From positions 186,001 through 250,000 of the forward strand of contig JACKCN010000005.1 in assembly GCA_020634015.1 (NCBI GenBank): 64,000 nt of DNA, in the 5' to 3' direction. This document shows, piece after piece, positions 17,087 to 26,418 of the stretch. Numbering within the stretch: the first letter of the stretch is position 1; each line of letters begins with the position of its first letter. A program made the translations under genes and the position numbers. The notes below the pieces were generated by a model that was not told where the DNA came from, made no database searches, and worked only from the letters and a program-made list of their open reading frames with translations. This DNA is from Candidatus Delongbacteria bacterium (lineage in GTDB: Bacteria; CAIWAD01).

Positions 17087-18193
17087 TCAGGCCAGCTCCG
17101 GAATCTCCAGCTGAAATCCCACTCGATGGACCACGCTCCCGTTGAGGATCAACTCCAGGCTGCACGGTCCCGGGTAGTAGCGTCTGGTGGTGATGGATTT
17201 CAAAGGATGGCTGCGCTGCCAGCTCCTGCTCCGGCCTTTTGACAGGTGGCCGCGACTGAGCTTGAAGACCTTGCGCCGTTCCTGCCCTCGACTGCCCGGA
17301 AAGATCAGGGCATAGTCCAGCTCCAGCTCCTGATCCTGGCCCTCGAGGGTGAAGGAAAACTCCAGCGCCTCGCCCAGACGGATCCGGGGAGTGTCCAGCG
17401 AAAACGTGACAAGTCTCACATCCAGGGCCGCGCCCACTCCCACGAGAGCCAGAGCGGACCGATCGCCGGCCTTGATCAGGCTGCGCAGGGCGTGGCGCTT
17501 GAGGGACGTTTCTCCGCTCTGCGTGTACCATTGGCGGCAGAGCTCGACGGCCAGCCCGGGATGATCCTTTGAAATGTCGTTCAGATGATTGGCCACGCTG
17601 CGGCGCACATTGTCTTCCGGGTCGTCGTGCAGTCGCTCAAGCAGGGGCAGCATGGGAGATGGGTCGCGCTGGAGTTCGCGCAGCCGCTCGCCCCAGGGCA
17701 GGCGTGGGCGCGAGCCTTCGGAGACCAGGCGTCTCACGCGCCAGTCCGGATCGCCTGCCCAGATCCGCAGTCTTTCCAGAGTCAGCTCCGGGAACTGGCA
17801 CAGAAACGGCCGCAGCGCGAACTCCGCCGTGAACAGCACGGTAAGTTGACGCAGGGCGTCCAGTGCGTCGCCCGGGTGGGCCAGGCCGGCCCGGGGCACC
17901 CAGTGGATCACGGGCCAGGCCGCGAATCCCGCGAGACTGTCGCCGGGTTGCCCGGGAGGGAACTGGCTTCCCGCTCGCAGCACCAGCGGCAGCGCGTCCG
18001 CCCAGGCCGTGGGCAGGGAGTGTGCCAGGGCGTTCGTGATGTGTTCCACCCGCTGCTTCAGTTCCAGCTGGTCCAGGCCGGCCAGCGCGCGCTTCCGGAA
18101 GCCTGCGGCGTCGAATCCGGAACCGGACGTGGAGAAGGAGTGGAGGATGCGGTCGATGGCCGCGGGATTCAGGCCGTCTTTCATGGGTCTCAT
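17087..18193 (-). CDS. AlkC-type DNA alkylation repair glycosylase with Ig-like tail
   Basis: About 368 residues from the ATG at 18193; ATGs at 18184 and 18211 are also possible and none has a strong ribosome binding site. Residues 20-250 are HEAT-like helical repeats with the signature RRLVSEGSRPRLPWG followed by DNVRRSVANHLNDISKDHP, characteristic of the AlkC branch of the AlkC/AlkD superfamily, which excises alkylated bases such as 3-methyladenine. Residues about 265-368 form a beta-rich domain containing RKVFKLSRGHLSKG and RRYYPG, matching the Ig-like domain present in AlkC proteins but not in AlkD. Cytoplasmic. Its neighbours are unrelated and it is probably monocistronic. Confidence 0.85.
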   Translation of the reverse strand: MRPMKDGLNPAAIDRILHSFSTSGSGFDAAGFRKRALAGLDQLELKQRVEHITNALAHSLPTAWADALPLVLRAGSQFPPGQPGDSLAGFAAWPVIHWVPRAGLAHPGDALDALRQLTVLFTAEFALRPFLCQFPELTLERLRIWAGDPDWRVRRLVSEGSRPRLPWGERLRELQRDPSPMLPLLERLHDDPEDNVRRSVANHLNDISKDHPGLAVELCRQWYTQSGETSLKRHALRSLIKAGDRSALALVGVGAALDVRLVTFSLDTPRIRLGEALEFSFTLEGQDQELELDYALIFPGSRGQERRKVFKLSRGHLSKGRSRSWQRSHPLKSITTRRYYPGPCSLELILNGSVVHRVGFQLEIPELA

Positions 18194-18260
18194 GGGCCCA
18201 ACTTGGGACATCCGCGGGAAAGTGTCACGCAGGCGAGGGCCGGTGCGCCCATGAGAAGAT

Positions 18261-18286
18261 CGGGGTCTTCCGGCTGGAAGACCCCG
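18261..18286 (-). terminator. Hairpin terminator of the chemoreceptor gene
   Basis: CGGGGTCTTCC pairs with GGAAGACCCCG over a GGCT loop (11-bp perfect stem), followed on the minus strand by ATCTTCTCAT. The U-tract is weak. It starts about 25 bases after the stop of the chemoreceptor gene. Confidence 0.75.
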
Positions 18287-18311
18287 AGACATGTTCCGGC
18301 TTGGCCAATCG

Positions 18312-21038
18312 TCAGAAGTCGAATTCCGCGAAGGAGGAATCTTCGGTTTCCACCGAGTCCTCGTCATCCAGTGCGGGCCAGTCATCCGTGCCGCCATTGT
18401 CCGCGGTGGCGACGAACGTGTCATCGACCGTATCCGGTGCCCCATCGCTTGAGTCCGTATCCAGATCGGACAGGAAGCGATTGTCCAGCTTGAAGGTGTG
18501 CACCAGCTTGCGCAGGCTCTCGATCTGGCGCTCCAGCTCGCGGGCCGCCGCGGCACTTTCCTCGGCACTGGCCGCATTGCTCTGGGTGACCCGGTCGATC
18601 TGTGAGACGGCCGTGCTGATCTGACCCACGCCCTGGCTCTGCTCGCGGCTGGCCACGGCGATTTCCTGGACCAGGCTGTTCACCTTGGCCGCACCGCTCA
18701 GGATGCGCTCCAGAGCCGCTTCCACTTCCATGCTGATGCGCACGCCATTGTCGGCGTTGCCCACCGCTTCTTCGATCAGGCCCGTGGTTTCGTGTGCCGC
18801 TTCCGCCGACCTCTGGGCCAGCGCGCGAACTTCATCGGCCACCACGGCGAAGCCCTTGCCCGACTCGCCGGCGCGGGCCGCTTCCACGGCGGCGTTCAGC
18901 GCCAGCAGGTTGGTCTGGAAGGCGATTTCATCAATGGTCTTGATGATGCGTGCGGTCTTGTCCGTACTGGACTTGATGCTGCCAATGGCCTGAGTCATGC
19001 GGCGAATGGCGCTGCCGCCTTCTTCCGCATTGCGGTGTGCCGTCTCCGACAGGGTGCGGGCCATGCCCGCGTGATCCGCGTTCTGGTTGACCATGCTGGT
19101 GATTTCTTCCAGCGAGCTGGAAATCTGCTCCAGCGTGCTCGCCTGATGGCTCACGCCTTCGGCGATCAAGTCGGAACCGCTGCTCAGCTGGGCGCCCGTG
19201 CGTGCCGTGGAGTCGGCGGTGTCCGAAACCTTGCTGATGGTGCGCGAGAGGCTGTCCACCACCTGGTTGATGCTGTTCTTGAGCACCTGGTGGTCGCCGC
19301 GGTAGTCGCCTTCGACGCGCCGGCGCAGGTCGCCCCTGGCCACCTGGGCCAGCACGGTACCCGCCTCGTTAACCGGTGCCGTGATCGCTTCCAGCATGGC
19401 ATTGATGTTGTCCAGCAGCTCGGCCCAGGCTCCGCTCCAGGATTTGCTGTCCAGGCGTCTCGTCAATTCGCCCTCGTGTGCGGCCTGGATCAGGGAACTT
19501 ACCTGCTGCAGAACTTCCTGCAGGCGCTGCACCGTGTTGCCCACGGCCTTGCCCAGCACACCGTCGCTGTGCTCGCCCTGTGTGTCTGTCCTGTCCAGGC
19601 GCCCCTGAGCCAGGTGATCCAGATTGACGGCAAAGCCTTTCAGCCGTGAGATCATGCTGGCGAATGCGCTGCCCAGTTCACCGGGCTGATGATTGTTGAG
19701 GCTGGGATTGTCCAGGCGGTCGTTGCTGATGGCCTGCGCCTGCACGGTCAGAATCTTCAACTGCACCAGCATGGCGCTGAAGGCATCGGCCAGTTCTCCC
19801 CGGCGCCCGTTGAGGGTCGCACGGGTGCCTTCGCGGGCCGCTGTGTCCAGTTCCTCACCGGCGCGCAGTCGGCGCTGCATGTCCTCGATGCCGAACTGCC
19901 CCTGCGAAAGCTCGCGTGCGACACCGGCCAGTGAATTCAGGTTCGTATTCATCTCAGCGAAGGCCAATCCCAGCTCGCCGGGCTGCTGCTCCTTGAGAAC
20001 TGGCTCGTTCAGTTTGTCGGCGGCGATCAGCCGGGCCTGAACGGTCAGGACGCGCAAGGTGGTGAGCATGCTCTCGAAGGAACTGGCCAGGTCGCCCTGC
20101 AGCCCACTGAATTCCTCCTGTCCCATCTCGCGGGCCGCCTGGACCAGACCCTTGCCACCTGACAGGCGTTGTTCCACCTCCTTCGAGCGCAAGCGCCCTT
20201 CGGCGATGTCATCCGCCTTCACCGCCAGCACCGACAGACTGCTCAACAGGTCGTTGCAGGCCTGGACCAGCTTGCCCGCTTCATCCTCGGATTCCACAGG
20301 CAGCGGATCCAGTTTCAGTTGCCCCGCGGCAATCTGGCTCAGCCGGGTCGCCGCCAGACGAACCGGAGCGGAGATCCGCCGCTGAATGATGAACAGGGCC
20401 AGAATCAGGGCCACCACCGCGAAGGCGATCGCACCCAGCTGCATGGAGATCAGCGTATGGCCCACCTGATCCGATTCGGCCTGGTAATGCTCGACCGCCT
20501 CGTTCATTTCGCGGAGCACGACGGCCGTCGCTTCCTCGAGGCGCAACATGGCGGCCCTGAAGGCAGGATCGCCGAACTGGGTCTGCCCGAAGGTGCCGGC
20601 CTGCAGGACCAGCTGCTGCCAGTAGCCGTCCACGTTGCCCAGATGCTCCAGAATCTCTTCGTCCGTGGACCCTTCCAGTTGCACAGGTTCCTGCATGGCA
20701 AGATCCAGCCAGGTCTCTCCGCCGAAACGCAGGCTTTTGAGCGTGGTTTCGAACAGGACAGCGGTCTTGCCAGAGAGCGCCTGCGGAGTGACCTCTTCGG
20801 CACGCTTGCTCACGCTGCGCTCGATCTGCTCGCGCAGGACTTCCTTGGTGAACTTCTGGGCCAGCATGCGCTGACGACCCGCCAGATTGATGTACTCAGC
20901 ATGGTCGTGCTGGCTGCTGATGAAGCTCAGACTCAGCAGGGTGACGGCCAGAAGCGGCATCACGACGAAGCCCGCCGTGAGGGCGATCTTCGTCATGATC
21001 GACAGGTTCAGGAATCGTTGATACAGACTGGTGAGCAT
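18312..21038 (-). CDS. Methyl-accepting chemoreceptor with poly-HAMP array
   Basis: A 908-residue protein with a transmembrane segment at about 17-39, a periplasmic PilJ/type-IV-pili-like sensing region beginning INLAGRQRMLAQK, and a second transmembrane segment near 200-220 (AFAVVALILALFII). From about 221 to 600 there is a chain of roughly eight HAMP-like units. Several alternate a short form (e.g. LTVQA..I..D.L....L....PGELG.AF..M...L) with a longer form. The signalling domain follows with the invariant hairpin motif DEIAFQTNLLALNAAVEAA. The tail is acidic (DDWPALDDEDSVETEDSS) and lacks a CheR-binding NWETF pentapeptide. Receptors of this kind pass a ligand or surface signal to CheA/CheW. 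No chemotaxis genes are adjacent. The start at 21038 is the first ATG before the membrane segment. Confidence 0.92.
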   Translation of the reverse strand: MLTSLYQRFLNLSIMTKIALTAGFVVMPLLAVTLLSLSFISSQHDHAEYINLAGRQRMLAQKFTKEVLREQIERSVSKRAEEVTPQALSGKTAVLFETTLKSLRFGGETWLDLAMQEPVQLEGSTDEEILEHLGNVDGYWQQLVLQAGTFGQTQFGDPAFRAAMLRLEEATAVVLREMNEAVEHYQAESDQVGHTLISMQLGAIAFAVVALILALFIIQRRISAPVRLAATRLSQIAAGQLKLDPLPVESEDEAGKLVQACNDLLSSLSVLAVKADDIAEGRLRSKEVEQRLSGGKGLVQAAREMGQEEFSGLQGDLASSFESMLTTLRVLTVQARLIAADKLNEPVLKEQQPGELGLAFAEMNTNLNSLAGVARELSQGQFGIEDMQRRLRAGEELDTAAREGTRATLNGRRGELADAFSAMLVQLKILTVQAQAISNDRLDNPSLNNHQPGELGSAFASMISRLKGFAVNLDHLAQGRLDRTDTQGEHSDGVLGKAVGNTVQRLQEVLQQVSSLIQAAHEGELTRRLDSKSWSGAWAELLDNINAMLEAITAPVNEAGTVLAQVARGDLRRRVEGDYRGDHQVLKNSINQVVDSLSRTISKVSDTADSTARTGAQLSSGSDLIAEGVSHQASTLEQISSSLEEITSMVNQNADHAGMARTLSETAHRNAEEGGSAIRRMTQAIGSIKSSTDKTARIIKTIDEIAFQTNLLALNAAVEAARAGESGKGFAVVADEVRALAQRSAEAAHETTGLIEEAVGNADNGVRISMEVEAALERILSGAAKVNSLVQEIAVASREQSQGVGQISTAVSQIDRVTQSNAASAEESAAAARELERQIESLRKLVHTFKLDNRFLSDLDTDSSDGAPDTVDDTFVATADNGGTDDWPALDDEDSVETEDSSFAEFDF

Positions 21039-21120
21039 CGCCTTGTCCTCTGATTGGAGTCATCCGGTTCTGTGCGCGTATCGGCTGCTTGCCTCACCGC
21101 ATTGACCCGTCTGGCGAAGC

Positions 21121-21149
21121 TTGGATTGCCCGGGTCCGCTGGTTATGTT
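21121..21149 (+). promoter_or_regulatory. Probable sigma-70-type promoter of valS
   Basis: TTGGAT (21121-21126), 17 bases, TATGTT (21144-21149). It would give a leader of about 110 bases before valS. I see no T-box or other riboswitch in the leader. Confidence 0.55.
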
Positions 21150-21265
21150 GCGGCCTTCCGGGCCTGGCGGGTTCGCCCGTACATACATATCAACCTTACA
21201 TCTGCCTTCGGAGGCGTCCGGCCCGACGCCCGCAACATGAAGGCACGACCCGTTCAGGAGCGGTC

Positions 21266-23953
21266 ATGTCAAGGCACGAACTGAGCAAGGTCCACGAGGC
21301 CTGCGCGGTGGAATCCCGCATTTACCAGTCATGGGAAGACGCTGGCTGTTTCGCCATCGCTCCCGATTCCCCTTCCACTCCCTTCGTCATCACCATGCCG
21401 CCGCCCAATGTGACGGGCCGGTTGCACATGGGGCATGGCCTCCAGGACAGCGTTCAGGATGTCTTCATTCGCTGCATGCGCATGAAGGGCTTTGACGCTC
21501 ATTGGCAGCCGGGCAAGGACCATGCGGGCATCGCGACCCAGGCCGTGGTGGAGAAGAAGCTGGCCGCCCAGGGCATCACCCGGCACCAGCTGGGGCGCGA
21601 GGCCTTCATCGAGAAGGTCTGGGAGTGGAAGCAGGAGTACGGCGACGCCATCACCCAGCAGAAGCGCAAGCTGGGCGACAGTGCCGACTGGAGCACCGAA
21701 GTCTTCACCATGGATCCCGGCCCCTCGCGCGCCGTGCGCGAAGTCTTCGTGCGCCTGTACGAGAAGGGCCTGATCTATCAGGGCTACTACATCGTCAACT
21801 GGTGCCCGCGCTGTCACACCGCGATTTCCGACGAGGAAGTGGAACACGAGGATCACGCCGGACACCTCTGGCAGCTGGCCTATCCGGTCGCCGACGCGGA
21901 GGGAAATCCCACCACTGAAACCGTGATCGTGGCCACCACGCGCCCGGAAACCATGCTGGGTGATGTGGCGGTGGCCGTGCATCCCGAGGACGAGCGGTAC
22001 CGCCATCTCCTTGGCAAGCGGCTGGTGCTGCCCATTGTGGGGCGGTTGATTCCCGTGATCGCCGATGAGTTCGTCAGCCCCGAATTCGGCACGGGCTGCG
22101 TGAAAGTGACGCCAGCTCACGACCCCAACGACTTCGAGATGGGCAAGCGTCACTCGCTGGAACCGGTGATCGTGATGGACATCAACGGCTGCATGAACGA
22201 GGAAGCCGGGGCCTACAGGGGGCTGGACCGCTACGACTGCCGCAAGGCCTTGCTGAAACACTTCGAGGAAGACGGCACTCTGCGCGCCACCAGCGATCAC
22301 GCGCACAGCGTGGGTCACTGCTCGCGCTGCCACACGGTCATCGAGCCCTACCTGAGTCGCCAGTGGTTCGTGAAGATGAAACCCCTGGCCGAGCGCGCCA
22401 TGCAGGCCGTGGCCGACGGCGAGGTGCAGTTCCACCCGCTGCGCTGGCGGGGTGTGTTCGAGCGCTGGATGGAGAACATCCGCGACTGGTGCATCAGCCG
22501 GCAGCTCTGGTGGGGACACCGGATTCCCGTGTTCACCTGCGAAGACTGCGGTGAGACGATGGTGACCCGCGAGGACCCGAGCGCGTGCACGGCCTGCGGC
22601 TCGGAGAAGATCAGCCAGGACGAGGACGTGCTGGACACCTGGTTCAGCAGCTGGCTCTGGCCTTTCTCGACCCTGGGCTGGCCCGACGACACGCCCATGC
22701 TGCGCCGCTACTACCCGACGCAACTGATGGTGACCGGGTACGACATCATCTTCTTCTGGGTCAGCCGGATGATCATGGCCGGGCTGGAGTTCACGGACCG
22801 CGCGCCATTTGCCCATGTGTACTTCACCGGCATGGTGAAGGACGAGCTGGGCCGCAAGATGTCCAAGAGCCTGAACAACGGCATCGATCCGCTGGAGATG
22901 GCCGACAAGTACGGGGCCGACGCCGTGCGTTTCTGCATGGTCACGCTGAACACCGAAGGCCAGGACATCAAGCTTTCGGAGCAGAAGTTCGAGATGGGGC
23001 GAAACTTCGCCAACAAGATCTGGCAGGCCTTCCGCTTCGTGCAGATGCAGGACTGGAGCGTGCTGGGCCCCGATGTGGACATCAGCCAGCCCTGTCTGGC
23101 CGAGCTGGCCGACACCTGGATCGTCTCACGCCTGCACAGCACCACCGCGCGCATGGACGCCTCGATGGAGGCCTATCGCCCCAACGACGCCCTGAGCGCC
23201 GCGTACGAGTTCTTCTGGAACGAGTACTGCGACTGGTTCGTGGAACTGGCCAAGCCACGCCTGTACGACAAGGAGAATCCCGAGCGCCAGCGTGCGGCCC
23301 TGCACAACGCCCTGCATGTGTTCTGCCGCTCGATGCAGCTGCTGCATCCTTTCATGCCTTTCATCACCGAGGAGATCTGGCGCATCGTGCGGGACGAGCT
23401 GGAGGAGGTGGGCACACCCGCACCCTGGGGCGAGTTCATGATGAAACACGCCTGGCCCACGGTGGACACGAGCCTGCAAAACGACACCACCGAAGCCGAG
23501 TTCAGGCTGGTGCAGGGTGTGGTCACCGCCGTGCGCAACATTCGCGCCGAGCAGAATCTGAAGCCGCGCCAGGAGCTGGAGCTGGTGATTCAGGGCGAGA
23601 GCGAGCGCATGGACAGCCTGCGCCCCGTGCTGGGTTACCTGCAGCAACTGGCCTTCGTCAACCCCGTGCGTTTCGGTGGCGAGCGTCCGCGCCCGGCGGC
23701 CGCCAGCGTGGTGGAAGGTCTGGATGTGCTGGTGCCGCTGGCGGGTCTGATCGACCTGGACAAGGAGCGGGAACGACTGGGCAAGGAGCGTGTGCGCCTG
23801 GAAGGTTTTCTCAGAAGTGGCACAGCCAAGCTGGCCAATGCGGACTTTGTGGCACGCGCGCCCGAAGCTGTGATCGAGAAGGAGCGCGCCAAACTGGCCG
23901 ATGCCCAGGACGCGCTGGAAAAGATTCTGCGCAGCCTGGAACAATTGGGCTGA
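21266..23953 (+). CDS. valS: Valyl-tRNA synthetase
   Basis: An 895-residue class I synthetase that charges tRNA-Val and edits mischarged threonine. The start is the ATG at 21266, with AGGAG 5 bases upstream. The ATP-binding signature HMGH is at residues 54-57 (PPPNVTGRLHMGHG) and KMSKS at 531-535. The editing domain lies between them, with WCPRCHTAIS and TTRPETMLGD. Cysteine pairs (CSRCH, CEDC, CTAC) suggest bound zinc. The last 65 residues are the Val-specific coiled-coil arm (LIDLDKERERLGKERVRLEGFL) that contacts the tRNA. Length is normal. It stands alone between divergent and unrelated genes. Confidence 0.98.
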   Translation: MSRHELSKVHEACAVESRIYQSWEDAGCFAIAPDSPSTPFVITMPPPNVTGRLHMGHGLQDSVQDVFIRCMRMKGFDAHWQPGKDHAGIATQAVVEKKLAAQGITRHQLGREAFIEKVWEWKQEYGDAITQQKRKLGDSADWSTEVFTMDPGPSRAVREVFVRLYEKGLIYQGYYIVNWCPRCHTAISDEEVEHEDHAGHLWQLAYPVADAEGNPTTETVIVATTRPETMLGDVAVAVHPEDERYRHLLGKRLVLPIVGRLIPVIADEFVSPEFGTGCVKVTPAHDPNDFEMGKRHSLEPVIVMDINGCMNEEAGAYRGLDRYDCRKALLKHFEEDGTLRATSDHAHSVGHCSRCHTVIEPYLSRQWFVKMKPLAERAMQAVADGEVQFHPLRWRGVFERWMENIRDWCISRQLWWGHRIPVFTCEDCGETMVTREDPSACTACGSEKISQDEDVLDTWFSSWLWPFSTLGWPDDTPMLRRYYPTQLMVTGYDIIFFWVSRMIMAGLEFTDRAPFAHVYFTGMVKDELGRKMSKSLNNGIDPLEMADKYGADAVRFCMVTLNTEGQDIKLSEQKFEMGRNFANKIWQAFRFVQMQDWSVLGPDVDISQPCLAELADTWIVSRLHSTTARMDASMEAYRPNDALSAAYEFFWNEYCDWFVELAKPRLYDKENPERQRAALHNALHVFCRSMQLLHPFMPFITEEIWRIVRDELEEVGTPAPWGEFMMKHAWPTVDTSLQNDTTEAEFRLVQGVVTAVRNIRAEQNLKPRQELELVIQGESERMDSLRPVLGYLQQLAFVNPVRFGGERPRPAAASVVEGLDVLVPLAGLIDLDKERERLGKERVRLEGFLRSGTAKLANADFVARAPEAVIEKERAKLADAQDALEKILRSLEQLG

Positions 23954-23980
23954 ACGTCCCCGGGCAACCGGGTTGCAGCT

Positions 23981-24010
23981 TTGAAATCCGGTGATCTGGC
24001 GGCGTAAGTT
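23981..24010 (+). promoter_or_regulatory. Probable promoter of the DUF4139 gene
   Basis: TTGAAA (23981-23986), 18 bases, TAAGTT (24005-24010), about 75 bases upstream of the ATG at 24083. Confidence 0.55.
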
Positions 24011-24082
24011 TCCCTTGGGAACCGTTCGGCCCGATCCCGGATTCAAGCGGGGCGACACCCCACAACAGGAGAGGAGTCATTC

Positions 24083-25420
24083 ATGGATCACCGCAGAACC
24101 CTGAGCGGAGTGGCCGCCATGCTGGTCGCCGCCACGGGAAGCCACGCGGACAGTGCCAACATCACCGTGTACAGCAACGGCTTCGGCCTGGTCAGCGAGA
24201 CTCGTCAGATGGTTTTCGAGAAGGGTGTTCAGGTGGTACCCTTCGACGGTGTGAGTCAGTACATCGAGCCCTCGTCGGTGTTGTTCGACGGCAGCGGTCT
24301 GGCCCTGCTCGAGCAGAACTACGTCTACGATCTGGTCAATGGCGACGCCCTGCTGAAGCGCTTCCTTGACAAGGAGATCAGCGTCTCGCTCAAGGAGGGC
24401 GGCGAGCAGGTCAGCGGGCGACTGCTGTCCTACAGCGGGGACATCGTGTTGCAGACCGCCACCGGCATCATCAGCCTCAGTCGCGGTGGACTGCAGGCGA
24501 TTCGCTACCCGGAGCTGCCCGAAGGATTGCGCACGCGGCCCGCACTGAACTGGACCATCGATGCCCGCAAGGCCGGCCCCCAGGACGTGACCGTGACCTA
24601 TACCACGGGAGGCATGAGCTGGCAGGCCGAGTACGTGTGCCTGCTGAACCAGGACGACACCTCGATGGAGCTGGCCGCCTGGGTCAACCTGAGCAACACC
24701 ACGGGCATGAGCTGGCAGGATGCGGGGCTGCAATTGGTGGCCGGGGATCTGAACCAGGCCCGTCCCGAGGTCATGGTGAACTATTCCGCCCTCAAGATGG
24801 CCGATGCGGGGGAACGTGCCCGGGGCTTCGAGGAGGAAAGCTTCTTCGAGTACCATCTGTACACCCTGCCCCGGCCCGTGACGCTGGAGAACAACCAGGA
24901 CAAGGAGATCACGCTCTTTCCCACCACCGAGACCAAGGTCACCAAGGAGTATGTCTACAGCAGCCGCCAGGGTGGCGGCGTGAAGACCCTGCTGCGCTTC
25001 GTCAACAAGAAGGGCGAGGGCCCGGGCATGCCCATTCCCGCGGGCAAGGTGCGCATGTACAAGAAGGACAGCGCCGGCCGCAAGCAGCTGATCGGCGAGG
25101 ACCGCGTGGATCACACGCCCGTGGACGAGGACATCGAGCTGACCACGGGCGACGCCTTCGATCTGGTGGTGGAGCGGGTGGTCAAGGACAACCGCAGTTT
25201 TGGCCGTGGTTACGAGACCGACATCGAGTTCACGGTGCGCAATCACAAGAAGGACGGGCGAGTGACGATTTTCCTGGATGAATACGCCTGGGGCGACTGG
25301 GACATCGTCAAGTGCAGCCACAAGGCGGTCAAGAAGGATGCCAACCGGGCGCGGATTCCGGTGGAGCTGGACGCGGGCGGGGAAGCGACGGTGACCCTGA
25401 CCATGCGCGGCAGGCGCTGA
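24083..25420 (+). CDS. Secreted DUF4139-family protein
   Basis: A 445-residue protein with a short signal peptide (about residues 1-22, ending SHA). The ribosome binding site GGAGAGGAG precedes the ATG. The body matches the DUF4139 pattern: an N-terminal ITVYSNGFGLVSETR strand region, a region resembling the N-terminal DUF4140-type segment, GGMSWQAEYVCLL, then a beta-sandwich with TLLRFVNKKGEGPGMPIPAGKVRMYKKD and a C-terminal domain with DYETDIEFTVRNHKKD-like strands. Members of this family are exported beta-rich proteins without an established biochemical role. No lipobox or sorting domain. The unit ends at a terminator at 25451-25480. Confidence 0.85.
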   Translation: MDHRRTLSGVAAMLVAATGSHADSANITVYSNGFGLVSETRQMVFEKGVQVVPFDGVSQYIEPSSVLFDGSGLALLEQNYVYDLVNGDALLKRFLDKEISVSLKEGGEQVSGRLLSYSGDIVLQTATGIISLSRGGLQAIRYPELPEGLRTRPALNWTIDARKAGPQDVTVTYTTGGMSWQAEYVCLLNQDDTSMELAAWVNLSNTTGMSWQDAGLQLVAGDLNQARPEVMVNYSALKMADAGERARGFEEESFFEYHLYTLPRPVTLENNQDKEITLFPTTETKVTKEYVYSSRQGGGVKTLLRFVNKKGEGPGMPIPAGKVRMYKKDSAGRKQLIGEDRVDHTPVDEDIELTTGDAFDLVVERVVKDNRSFGRGYETDIEFTVRNHKKDGRVTIFLDEYAWGDWDIVKCSHKAVKKDANRARIPVELDAGGEATVTLTMRGRR

Positions 25421-25450
25421 TTTCTTTCGGGTCCGAATCCGGCATGTCGG

Positions 25451-25480
25451 GGGCCGCTCGCTGATTCCAGCGGGCGGCCC
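25451..25480 (+). terminator. Intrinsic terminator after the DUF4139 gene
   Basis: GGGCCGC-TCGCTG pairs with CAGCGG-GCGGCCC over an ATTC loop, followed by TTCTGCTCT. Stem of 13 bp with one G-U pair. Confidence 0.75.
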
Positions 25481-25560
25481 TTCTGCTCTGGTCCGAAACC
25501 CTGGCGGCTCGCCGCTGTCAAAGGGCGATCGTTCAACACAGCAGCGCCAAGGAGAAAACC

Positions 25561-26412
25561 ATGTCACCCAACCTGAACCAGCGTCTGCTGGACGTGGCCG
25601 ACCGTGCCTGTGAGGAATTCCGGCAGGACCCGCGCGTGGACGCGATCATGCTGACCGGCAGCGCGGCCATTGGCTGCACCGACATGGGCAGCGATCTGGA
25701 TCTGATTCTGTACCTGAATGCCCCGCACAGCGAGGAAGAGTTCGAGGAGCAGAAGCGTCGGGCCGTGGAATCCGGGGGCGGCTTCTACTTCGGCAGCGCC
25801 GAGCATGGCTATGGAGTCTACCGGCGCATCGAGGGGGTCAAGGTGGACTTCGGCTTCGGGGGCAGCGTGGAAACCGATGCGCTGATCCAGTCGGTTCTGG
25901 AGGAGCACAGTACGGAAGCGGTCTCTCATCAGGTGCTGGCGGGAATCCTGGAAGCGCTGCCCATGCATGGCGAGCAGCGCATCCGCGACTGGCAGAACCG
26001 CCTGCTGCCCATGCCGGAAGCCTTGCAGCTCAAGCTGCTTCGGGAAAACCTGCGGATGACTCCTCTGGCCATCCTGGAGAGCATGGGCGCGGCCCGCGGA
26101 GACCGGCCCTTCTACTGCGAAACCGTGCTGCAGCTTCAGACACGCTTGCTCAAGCTGATTTACGCTCTGGATGGCCGCTATTATCCCGGCAAGCTCAAGG
26201 GCATTCAGTACCGAATGGATGGATTGTCACTGGGCCAAGGCTTGCACGAACGATTCTGTCGCCAGCTGTCAGGTCCGATGGATGAGGGGGTACTCGATCT
26301 GGGGCGGCTGATTCCCGAAATCCTGACACACGTGCATCAGCGGTTTCCCGCCATCGAGATCTCGTCGGCGCTGGAGTTCTTCAGCAGTGACTCGCGCATT
26401 CAATGGGCCTGA
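25561..26412 (+). CDS. Nucleotidyltransferase-domain protein
   Basis: A 283-residue protein with AAGGAGAAAACC immediately before the ATG. Residues about 25-55 show the polymerase-beta/aminoglycoside nucleotidyltransferase signature GSAAIGCTDMGSDLDLILYL, with the two metal-binding aspartates in SDLD and a possible third in VKVDFGF near 100. Residues 140-283 are helical and may hold the acceptor substrate. The fold predicts transfer of a nucleotide from NTP to an unknown acceptor; antibiotic resistance should not be assumed. It converges with the heme oxygenase gene, with only 6 bases between stops. Confidence 0.8.
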   Translation: MSPNLNQRLLDVADRACEEFRQDPRVDAIMLTGSAAIGCTDMGSDLDLILYLNAPHSEEEFEEQKRRAVESGGGFYFGSAEHGYGVYRRIEGVKVDFGFGGSVETDALIQSVLEEHSTEAVSHQVLAGILEALPMHGEQRIRDWQNRLLPMPEALQLKLLRENLRMTPLAILESMGAARGDRPFYCETVLQLQTRLLKLIYALDGRYYPGKLKGIQYRMDGLSLGQGLHERFCRQLSGPMDEGVLDLGRLIPEILTHVHQRFPAIEISSALEFFSSDSRIQWA

Positions 26413-26418
26413 AGCCGA

